A stretch of DNA of 64,000 nt from Lachancea mirantina (Eukaryota; Ascomycota; Saccharomycetes; Saccharomycetales; Saccharomycetaceae). How positions within the stretch are numbered: position 1 is the first letter of the stretch; each line of letters opens with the position of its first letter. The notes under the pieces were generated by a model. It had not been told where the DNA came from, ran no database searches, and saw only the letters and a program-made list of their open reading frames with translations. This document shows, piece by piece, positions 29,437-37,519 of the stretch. Location of the stretch: assembly GCA_900074745.1 (NCBI GenBank), contig LT598467.1:1-64000 (forward strand). The letters are read 5' to 3'. The translations under genes were made by a program, and so were the position numbers.

Positions 29437-30444
29437 ATGGAGTTGTCTGGGAAACGTACACACTCCAGTCTAGGAGACACGCCGGCCAACAATGGCTTCT
29501 CGAAGCGTCGAATGATGGGGTTCATGGAGTCTACAGCTGGCTCTCCAATTCTAAGGAGATTGTCGGTACCACGTTCTTCCTTTCTACTAACGAAGAAATG
29601 CCAAGACAATGGCAGTGACGACGATAATACTTCTTCAGACAAATCTACCCCAGTCGCGGTCAACCAGTCCTGTAAGAAACCGGCTGTTCATTTTAAGATG
29701 TCACCTGCGGTGGATGCAAAGCTGCTAAAAGCAGTCTCGCCATATTCTGATAGCGATGATGTTTCCACTCTTCCTCCCTCCTCTTTGGCGGATCATAGCT
29801 ATGCGCTAGAAAAACGGGTGTCTCCATCGAGGCACTCATCGTTTTCCTCGACTAGCCGGAAGGCTTTTGTTCCACGGTCAGATACGCTTGCTCAGGAGAG
29901 GTGTTTCGACTACCTTCTGCAATCCATAGACGAAGTCTGGGCCAGGTATTGCAACACCACGTCTACTGCTGAAGCCCAGGTACACGACAACTTGTGCGAC
30001 ATTAGTAAAAGTGTCAATGCATATTCGAACTCGGTCGAGAATGAAAAATTCTATTCCTCTTCTGTTCTCAAGGGCATCTGTTCTAGGCGATTGCCAGCTT
30101 TGGCCTCAGATGATAAGTTCTCAGAAGATGATAGCGATGATGCAAGTGGGTACAAGTCTGAAGCAACGAACTTGACGGAATATGAGACTGATTGTGATTT
30201 ACGCAAAGTTTCTACTTTGCCAGATTCCATGAAGTTACAGTGTCTGAAAGATAGGCTCAATAAAGCCAAGAACGATCTAGAAGAGGTTTATGGCTCTACA
30301 GATATTGATGATTGCGCAAGATTCTGGAGGCGTTGGGACATGATCAAATACAGCGCGGTTGAAACGATGGAGGAAGACGATGATGATGAAATCATTGAAA
30401 ATGTCATAGAGGAACTAGAAAGGGGTCGCCAATTCACGAATTGA
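29437..30444 (+). CDS. Unknown serine/acidic-rich protein
   Basis: 335 residues, ATG at 29437. I do not recognise it. The N-terminal two thirds is serine-rich and probably disordered, with basic patches (SKRRMMGF, FSSTSRKAFVPR) and several SP sites, suggesting a nuclear, kinase-regulated protein. Two segments look folded and are candidates for conservation: AQERCFDYLLQSIDEVWARYC (about 150-170) and LKDRLNKAKNDLEEVYGS with DDCARFWRRWDMIKYS (about 268-310), followed by an acidic tail. Codon use and clean start and stop make it a credible gene. It sits between the AlkB gene and GEF1, with no counterpart at this place in S. cerevisiae. The 330-bp spacer to GEF1 holds nothing else. Confidence 0.7.
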   Translation: MELSGKRTHSSLGDTPANNGFSKRRMMGFMESTAGSPILRRLSVPRSSFLLTKKCQDNGSDDDNTSSDKSTPVAVNQSCKKPAVHFKMSPAVDAKLLKAVSPYSDSDDVSTLPPSSLADHSYALEKRVSPSRHSSFSSTSRKAFVPRSDTLAQERCFDYLLQSIDEVWARYCNTTSTAEAQVHDNLCDISKSVNAYSNSVENEKFYSSSVLKGICSRRLPALASDDKFSEDDSDDASGYKSEATNLTEYETDCDLRKVSTLPDSMKLQCLKDRLNKAKNDLEEVYGSTDIDDCARFWRRWDMIKYSAVETMEEDDDDEIIENVIEELERGRQFTN

Positions 30445-30774
30445 TACACCAGGCTGTAGATACATGCAACTTGTCGTGATGGTAGATCGATCTCATAGCA
30501 TGCTTCTCAAACATATGGGTATAGGGCGTTATTAAGGTATAGTTTATTCACGAAGTGTAAAATAGTATTGTATTCTCCGAAAAATGGTAGATGAATAAAC
30601 TCTCTCATCGATACCTAGTCAGATGTTTATCGCTTATCTCCGTATGGCATTACATAATAGAGTATGTTGATGATCCGATAATGGGGTTCGAGTGTTTTCG
30701 CTTTTCAGTTCAAACAAATTTATTTACACTTGTGCCTTGCACTAGATCGAAATTCTTGACAGTATATTCGATAT

Positions 30775-33366
30775 ATGGGATATAGAAGGCCCAGAAAAGA
30801 TGCAAAAATTTCCCTCGCTTCTGATCTACACCAGACTTTATCGAATGTCAAGCCCGGTCCCCTCCCTGAAGCTATGAACACATCAGATGGTTGGCTTCAT
30901 TTAACTGAAGAAAGCGGCATTCGGTCGCCAATAAAGCCGCATGCATCTGACTATTTCGACGTTGGTAATTATGGAAGCATAGGGAACTCCAGACCTCAGC
31001 TAAAAGTTGATACTCTTGACTCCCTTGCCTCGTCGAGTTGTAATGCTGATTTGGGCGCCGGCCAGCAAACTCTAAAACCTGAAACGATGAGAAATTACTA
31101 TGATGACTTTACTTCTGTTGACTGGGTTCGAGATTTTCTCAACAATGTGAGCCAGCGTGAGGAATTGTATTCTCTAAGGGGACTAAGAGGGAAGATTGTG
31201 AGGGGTGTCAGTTACCTGCAGGACTGGGTTCTAATTCTAAGCGTTGCTCTGGTCTGTTCCCTCATAGCATATGTTATTGATAAAGCTGAGGAGCTTCTCG
31301 TAGACCTTAAACGAGGCTACTGCACGTCTAACATTTTCTTAAACCAACATCAATGCTGCCGCAGCTTTACCTGTGGAGCGTGGAAGCTCTGGCCGGAAGT
31401 TTTCAAAGCTAGTGGGAACGGCATGGCTCGGTTAGATTTTTTAATTTATACCGTACTGAGCATCGGGCTTGCTTTACTGGCTTGTCAGATTACACTTCAA
31501 ACCAAAACCACCAATCCACTCGCCAAGCAAGCGAATAATAAGAAATTCAAGACAATATACAGCGCGTACGGCAGCGGTGTTCCGGAAGTTAAGACGATCT
31601 TGTCTGGTTTCGTCATCAGAAAATATTTGGGGACCAAGACGCTTATTTACAAATCGACCGCTTTGGTTCTTGCAATCGCTTCTGGGATGTCGTTAGGTAA
31701 AGAAGGACCTTATGTTCACTTGGCAACATGCGTCGGCAATATTCTGAGCCGACAGTTTCAAAAATTTCGAAATAGTGGATTTGAGAGGAGAATGATTTTA
31801 TCAGCAGCAGCAGCAGCTGGTGTTAGCTTGGCTTTTGGTTCACCGCTGGGTGGAGTCCTTTTTTCCCTGGAGGAAGTGAGCTATTTTCTTCCGGGGAATC
31901 AATTGTTTAAGTCATTTTTCTGTTCCATAATGGCAATTGTCTTTTTGAAGATCTTAGACCCTTACGACACGGGCAAGGCCGTTCTTTTTGAAGTCAAGTA
32001 TGAATCCGATTGGCAAACCATGGAACTTGTATTATATGTCGTCATTGGGGCAGCGGGAGGCATTTTTGGGGCTTGCTTCACTAGATTCGTCAATTTCTGG
32101 GGCACGTGGTTTAGGCAGAAAAGTTTTATCAAGGAAAAGCCATTTACAGAGGTTTTTCTGGTGGCTATTTTAACCGCGCTTCTCACTTTTCAGAATCCGT
32201 ACACAAATATTTCAGTTGCGGAGCTTCTCTCTAATTTGGCGTCTCCCTGCTATAGCTCTGGTGATTTCACAGGACCTTCGGGTCTTTGTCCTAATAACAA
32301 TAATGTGCTACCTTCTGAATTCAGTAGATTGTTATTCGCTTTAACAGTTAAAGTTCTGCTCACATCGATAACCTTTGGTATAAAAGTTCCAGCGGGAATT
32401 TACGTTCCCTCAATGGTAATTGGAGCTTTATTCGGACGGCTTTTCGCGATGACATTTCAATACTTTGGAAACAAACGTCCACATTTGCTTATCTTCAAGC
32501 ATATTTGCGATCATACAGGCACAGATGGTGTCTGTCTAGATTTAGGAATATATGCCATGATATCTGCTGGATCGTTTATGGCTGGAATCACTAGAATGAA
32601 TATAACCTTGGCTGTTATCATCTTTGAATTGACCTCATCGTACAACTATGTGATTCCAATCTCATTGGCCATTGCAGTTTCCAATTTTGTTGCTCAGTAT
32701 ATTGAGCCCAATTCCCTTTATGAGGACTTGATTCGAAAGAACGACCTACCTTTTCTAAGCAACCAGAAATTTCACAATTTTCGTGACCAGCAATCTTCGG
32801 GCCTTTCCGCTGTGTTAACTGAAGTATCGTCCTCCTCGAACGAAGCAGGAATTATTGATTTAGCGGATCGTGCATATGTTTCCTCGAGTGATTTGAGATC
32901 CATGTTAACTCACCTTCAAAATGAAGGCTTGGTAGATGGCTACCTTCCAATTTTGAAAGACGGTAAATCGATTGGCCTTCTTCCTGCCCCAGAGTTAGAG
33001 CTCGCTTTGGATAAGCTGGATTACTTTTTAGAAGAATTCAAGCTAGAGAGAGACTTTATGATACAACTAAGAGACGATTTTCCAACAGACAGGATTGGTC
33101 CAAGAAGTCTTGAACTCCATCTGGAAAACTTGGCAGTCGAAGAGGAGTTGCTCATTGCAGGAAAATTAAGAAATCTCACCGATTTCAGGAATATGGTGGA
33201 AAGCATTCCCATCATCTTAGATTTTCATTCTTCATTAACTTTAGTTGAACTGGTTTTCACGAGGCTAGGTAGCCGCTCGATAGCGGTATCGAAAGATGGA
33301 CAATTTTATGGTTTAATTCATAAAAAAACTTTCATTGATTACTGTCGAGGAAAGGACTCTTTGTGA
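30775..33366 (+). CDS. GEF1: GEF1-type CLC chloride channel/antiporter
   Basis: 863 residues with a soluble N-terminus of about 145, a CLC membrane domain (about 150-650) and a C-terminal CBS pair (about 690-860). Signature loops are GSGVPE (near 265), GKEGPYVH (near 305, with the gating glutamate) and the inner filter GIKVPAGIYVPSMVIGA. Gef1 moves chloride into Golgi and endosomal compartments and supports acidification and iron supply by loading copper onto Fet3. The length is slightly above S. cerevisiae Gef1 (779). In S. cerevisiae it lies on chromosome X, so its place here differs. The first ATG (MGYRRPRKD) is used; TATA-like sequence is weak. Confidence 0.93.
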   Translation: MGYRRPRKDAKISLASDLHQTLSNVKPGPLPEAMNTSDGWLHLTEESGIRSPIKPHASDYFDVGNYGSIGNSRPQLKVDTLDSLASSSCNADLGAGQQTLKPETMRNYYDDFTSVDWVRDFLNNVSQREELYSLRGLRGKIVRGVSYLQDWVLILSVALVCSLIAYVIDKAEELLVDLKRGYCTSNIFLNQHQCCRSFTCGAWKLWPEVFKASGNGMARLDFLIYTVLSIGLALLACQITLQTKTTNPLAKQANNKKFKTIYSAYGSGVPEVKTILSGFVIRKYLGTKTLIYKSTALVLAIASGMSLGKEGPYVHLATCVGNILSRQFQKFRNSGFERRMILSAAAAAGVSLAFGSPLGGVLFSLEEVSYFLPGNQLFKSFFCSIMAIVFLKILDPYDTGKAVLFEVKYESDWQTMELVLYVVIGAAGGIFGACFTRFVNFWGTWFRQKSFIKEKPFTEVFLVAILTALLTFQNPYTNISVAELLSNLASPCYSSGDFTGPSGLCPNNNNVLPSEFSRLLFALTVKVLLTSITFGIKVPAGIYVPSMVIGALFGRLFAMTFQYFGNKRPHLLIFKHICDHTGTDGVCLDLGIYAMISAGSFMAGITRMNITLAVIIFELTSSYNYVIPISLAIAVSNFVAQYIEPNSLYEDLIRKNDLPFLSNQKFHNFRDQQSSGLSAVLTEVSSSSNEAGIIDLADRAYVSSSDLRSMLTHLQNEGLVDGYLPILKDGKSIGLLPAPELELALDKLDYFLEEFKLERDFMIQLRDDFPTDRIGPRSLELHLENLAVEEELLIAGKLRNLTDFRNMVESIPIILDFHSSLTLVELVFTRLGSRSIAVSKDGQFYGLIHKKTFIDYCRGKDSL

Positions 33367-34330
33367 AGGCAAAATTAAACCACTAATAGTCAACTAGGTG
33401 GATAGCTTAATTCCAGACTTGCATCAATAAGGCCATTCATGAAGGCTTAGCGATGCGGTCCTAATTCCAACACAGTAAATAGCGACACATATTTAGTTGA
33501 AGCTTTTTGAAAAAGTCGTGAGACATTTTTGACTTTCAATCAGGAGATGATTTGTGACCTAAATATACTGCCTCCACCCTTGCTTCCACGATGTGGGCGC
33601 CAGACGTAGTCGACCCGAGATACTTAAGTTACTTAGCGCTATCACTTCACATGGACATACATTTTGAGTCAATTATCAAAGAGAAACTTGCCAACCATTA
33701 GTGTCATCGATAAGCGATTCATCCCTTTAATATCGGTCAATGTATTTGAAGGTTGATCTGGGCAAATCATTTTTTTCACCATGTGTCATTTTGCCAGAAG
33801 TGATAGCCGAAAATGTCACCTGAAGTTAAAACTTTAAATTTACCTGCTATTGAGAAAAATATATACAGACATTTCAATCAACCAAAGTGATTCTGAAAGA
33901 GTTGATCCTTCCTTGTTTCGAGAGTTTGCACCACAGATAATATTTCTAGTGTTTTAAGTATTTGGTTGGTATCTCTGGCGCGGCAATAAATACAGAAAAG
34001 TAGGACCATTTTCCTTAAATCACTCCCGCTCAATTTTAATTGATATAATCCTACGTTGCGCCCGAGAGTAAGTATCCTCTGTTTATCGAATTAGTTCTTG
34101 GGCTAAACTCAAAGCTTGCTTGCTTTGATAAAGTTCTTAACCTAAAGGTTTGATTTCATTTTTCGACGTGAAACGTTGTTCTTTATTCAATCGTTTCAAG
34201 ATGCAACTAGTAAGAAACGCACTGACACACCAAAAGAGATATAAAAGAACTCGAACATATGCCAATCGAGAGCCTGAACGTAAGTGTTAAGAGAGAATAA
34301 AATTCTAAGCGCTCTCACAACTTGTTTTAA
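33367..34330. other. GEF1-KAR4 spacer
   Basis: 964 bases, AT-rich, without any supported open frame or tRNA. Its right end is the KAR4 promoter with a pair of pheromone-response-like elements at 34169-34198. Confidence 0.6.
34169..34198. promoter_or_regulatory. Paired Ste12-like elements upstream of KAR4
   Basis: TGAAACG at 34169-34175 and its reverse complement CGTTTCA at 34192-34198 face each other about 135-160 bp upstream of the KAR4 start. The Ste12 consensus is TGAAACA; G in the last position is a weaker variant. KAR4 is pheromone-induced through Ste12 in S. cerevisiae. Confidence 0.5.
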
Positions 34331-35278
34331 ATGTCTACAGGAAAAAAAGCAGAAGACTTCGACCGTCGTAAGCGGAACATCTCGATGAAGCCTGCTACGG
34401 TGTCTTTTATGAATGACAATTCTGAAAACTATATCCAAACAAATGTGATGCCTCAGAATCTAATCACAAACTCGCAAAATCAATTGGAGGGCTATCCAAA
34501 ATTACAGAACCTCATCAACTTGAAGGAAAAACATATTGCAGAATATACTACAACCCCGTACGGTTGCAGAGTTGATATTGATCAAATGGTCCCCATTTTG
34601 CATCGCTGGATATTGAAAGAAAAATTGACGTTTGATGTCATTATGATAGGGGCGCTAACTGACAATCAGTTTATTTATCCTCTCCTTACACAGCTGCCAA
34701 TCGACAGACTTATTTCAAAACCTGGGTTCCTCTTTATATGGGGAAGTGCCAAAAAGATCAATGAGCTCACAAAACTCATGAATAATGAAAACTGGGCAAA
34801 GAGATTCAGAAAGAGCGAAGAATTAGTCTTTATACCAGTTGACAGAAATTCGCCTTTTCATCCAGGGATCAGTGACAACGAGGAGTCATTGTTTGAAAAA
34901 ATGCAGTGGCATTGCTGGATGTGCATCACTGGTACAGTGAGACGTGCAACCGACGGCCATCTCATTCATTGTAACATTGACACAGACCTTAGCGTTGAGT
35001 CCGGTCTCACAAGAAACAGTGCCATACCGTCTCATCTTTACAAAGTGGCCGAGAATTTCTCAAGTGCGACAAGAAGGCTACACATAATACCAGCCAGAAC
35101 TGGATCAGAAACTCCAGTTCGTGCAAGGCCGGGTTGGGTGATCATGAGTCCTGATATTCTTCTAAATAATTTTGATTGCAAGAGATACCGACAGGAAATT
35201 TGCAAGTTGGGGACTCATCAACCTGTAAAACCGGAAATTGAAGCTCTAAGGCCAAGAAGTCCACCATCAAAGAAGTGA
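34331..35278 (+). CDS. KAR4: KAR4, METTL14-like karyogamy and meiosis factor
   Basis: 315 residues (S. cerevisiae 335). It is an MT-A70-fold protein: YGCRVDIDQMVPILHRWI, FDVIMIGALTDNQFIYPLL, RLISKPGFLFIWGSAKKI, then QWHCWMCITGTVRRATDGHLIHCNIDTDL. The catalytic DPPW of true methyltransferases is absent, as in METTL14 and Kar4. Kar4 assists Ste12 at karyogamy genes during mating and is part of the mRNA m6A complex with Ime4 in meiosis. Order and orientation relative to SPB1 and PBN1 match YCL055W. It is convergent with the sphingolipid methyltransferase. A mating gene 17 kb from a mating-type cassette is the ancestral layout. Confidence 0.94.
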   Translation: MSTGKKAEDFDRRKRNISMKPATVSFMNDNSENYIQTNVMPQNLITNSQNQLEGYPKLQNLINLKEKHIAEYTTTPYGCRVDIDQMVPILHRWILKEKLTFDVIMIGALTDNQFIYPLLTQLPIDRLISKPGFLFIWGSAKKINELTKLMNNENWAKRFRKSEELVFIPVDRNSPFHPGISDNEESLFEKMQWHCWMCITGTVRRATDGHLIHCNIDTDLSVESGLTRNSAIPSHLYKVAENFSSATRRLHIIPARTGSETPVRARPGWVIMSPDILLNNFDCKRYRQEICKLGTHQPVKPEIEALRPRSPPSKK

Positions 35279-35375
35279 ACACCTTAATAGCCTTCAAACT
35301 TTTTTTCTCCCGTTTGGTGTCAATTCATATGATAATCATGGCTTAGCATCGAAACACCTCAAATAAGATCGCGGT

Positions 35376-36893
35376 TTATTTGAACCAGTTCTGGTAGCCT
35401 TCCTTGATGGGAGCGATGAGCCCTTTCTGCTTTGGTACGTATTCAATACGGCGATACGAGTTGAGGTTCTTTCTCAAGACGATTTGAAAGCATGTTGCGG
35501 ATCCTTGTCTAGAGATAATGGTGGAAGTAGCTAGGAAGTATTCCCAAATTCGAAACCATCTGTTGCCGTATTTGTTGAGAATTGCGTCCTTGTTGCCCAT
35601 CCAGTTCCTGTACCATCTCCAAAGGGTAGCAGAGTAGTGCACACCAATATTGTCAATGGAAACTACCTCGAACCCTGTTGCTTCCAATTTAGAAACAACA
35701 AAATCTAGCGGAGTGGAAGCATCAGCTCCTGGGAAAATGTACTTGTTCATGAAAAGACCCCAAATCAAGTCCTCGTATTGCCAGGACTTCCTCAAGCCAG
35801 CGTATTGAAGATAAAATAAACCATCGTCGTCCAACATGTCATAAACTTGGCCCAAGAAAGATCCGAATTTTCTGATTCCAACGTGCTCTGCCATTTCTAA
35901 GCAGGTAATCTTGTCATATTTTTTGCCGTCTGGGGTAGCCATCGGGGTGTCTCTGTAGTCGAGGCACAAGATTTTAGATTGACCTTCAGGGATGCCTTGC
36001 AGTTTGAGTTTCTCGTTACCCCACTTTGTTTGGTTCCTTCCCAGCGTGATTCCGGTAACCTTGGCACCATAGATTTTGGAAGCATATGTCGCCAACGTAC
36101 CCCATCCACAGCCAAGATCAAGCAGATGTTCTCCAGCTTGGAGATCAATCTTGTCGCACACAACTTTCAACTTGTTATCCTGAAGAGTCTCGAGGGATTC
36201 TTCTTTGGTGATATCGGAAATAACGCCGCTGGTGTAAACCATTCTTGGCCCCAAAAACCACGCATAGAAATCATCGCCACGATCGTAGTGATCTCTGACC
36301 TGTTCCTCATCTTGAGATCTGGTGTGCATGATGACTTCGGGAATCATGCCCAGCAGAAAGAATCTGAAAAGCGACAAAGTGAAGGAAAACTGAGCCCAGT
36401 CGTGTCTGTATTCCAAGATTTCGAGGGCATCACCGTTGAAGGAGACCTTGTCGGCAAAGTAGAGTTCGTGGAAAGTTTCCATGGGTATCTTTCTGCCATG
36501 ATACCTTTGAGCCAACTTTTCATCGTGGAAGGTCAGGTAGTGCTCAATTGGCTTGCCTGGAAGCTTGCATTTCTCATTAAGACGGGGAGAGTACGTTGAA
36601 GCTAGGGTCCAGTAGGCCATGAGGATCGGAAGGACGAGAAGGATGAAAAAAAAGACAAATGTCTTCAGACCGCCTCCTAGTTTTCTAGTAACATAAAATG
36701 GAATTCCTAAGATAAGCGCCAAGACAATTCCATTTGAGAAGTGTTTCGACGAAGGACCGTCTGCTGGGAGGGGAGCATTCTTGATAGCAGGTGAGTCTGT
36801 CGTTTTGACCCCGTACTTGCTATTGGACGCTTCCTGCTGCGGAGCAGCAGGTGTCTCAATGAACTTGATACCTTCAAATTCACTAAAAGCCAT
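35376..36893 (-). CDS. MTS1: Sphingolipid C9-methyltransferase
   Basis: 505 residues. Two membrane segments (about 54-68 and 77-97) precede a cyclopropane-fatty-acid-synthase-like domain with the AdoMet motif HLLDLGCGWGTLA (DLGCGWG at 259-265), RDHYDRGDDFY near 200 and CLEMAEHVG. The enzyme adds the C9 methyl branch to the sphingoid base of fungal glucosylceramide in the ER. S. cerevisiae lacks the pathway, while several other yeasts keep it. Here the gene sits between KAR4 and SPB1, which are direct neighbours in S. cerevisiae, so its loss there would restore that adjacency. The first ATG is used. KAR4 is convergent 97 bp away. Confidence 0.93.
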   Translation of the reverse strand: MAFSEFEGIKFIETPAAPQQEASNSKYGVKTTDSPAIKNAPLPADGPSSKHFSNGIVLALILGIPFYVTRKLGGGLKTFVFFFILLVLPILMAYWTLASTYSPRLNEKCKLPGKPIEHYLTFHDEKLAQRYHGRKIPMETFHELYFADKVSFNGDALEILEYRHDWAQFSFTLSLFRFFLLGMIPEVIMHTRSQDEEQVRDHYDRGDDFYAWFLGPRMVYTSGVISDITKEESLETLQDNKLKVVCDKIDLQAGEHLLDLGCGWGTLATYASKIYGAKVTGITLGRNQTKWGNEKLKLQGIPEGQSKILCLDYRDTPMATPDGKKYDKITCLEMAEHVGIRKFGSFLGQVYDMLDDDGLFYLQYAGLRKSWQYEDLIWGLFMNKYIFPGADASTPLDFVVSKLEATGFEVVSIDNIGVHYSATLWRWYRNWMGNKDAILNKYGNRWFRIWEYFLATSTIISRQGSATCFQIVLRKNLNSYRRIEYVPKQKGLIAPIKEGYQNWFK

Positions 36894-37315
36894 TTCTTCC
36901 GTGCTATTCTGTTTCGTGGCTTTTCGAGTATCCTCTCAAGAATTCGGCTCGGGTCCCCTGTTGTCCTCTTTTATACGCGAAACGTGAAAAATGAGCGTCT
37001 CGAAAGGAACATGCCAGACGTCTAACACACGAAAACAGGCATTTTAGATGGGCAGCAGGGTCTACGTTAGTAGCAATGGGTGGCAAAGACAACCCACTGT
37101 TCTACTGATTATGTTTGCCGATTAATTCAGACGTTTCAAAATCGCTCGTCACAGGTCCCCAAAGCTGGGAAACTCAGCAAACGTCCAAACAATTTGAAGT
37201 GCACACTGCATGTATCGGCACATTTGACAATTAGTTGCGATGCTTTTGTTGCATTGACCAACTGTCCTGCTATTCTTGACGGTGGAATACTCAAGTGATG
37301 ACGTTAAAATTTGGA

Positions 37316-37411
37316 ATCACGTGACCGGAAGCGACGCGTTGCGGAAGCCGGTCGATAAACTTCTTTTTCTTTTTCATCTCTGCAGTGAAAAATTTTGGCC
37401 GATGAGATGAG
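37316..37411. promoter_or_regulatory. E-box, RRPE and PAC boxes upstream of SPB1
   Basis: ATCACGTGAC at 37316-37325 is a Cbf1-type E-box. TGAAAAATTTT at 37386-37396 (RRPE) is followed 4 bases on by GATGAGATGAG at 37401-37411 (PAC), about 110 bp before SPB1, which makes ribosomes. The 36894-37519 spacer otherwise has no gene. Confidence 0.65.
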
Positions 37412-37519
37412 GTAGTGAGAGAGGGCTTTACTTCAATTAGCGTCTGAAAGGAAAGAGGTTTGAGAGGTCTTTGTGGAAGGAGGTGATCTTTTGAAAAGCT
37501 TCATAAAAAGTTATTCAAG

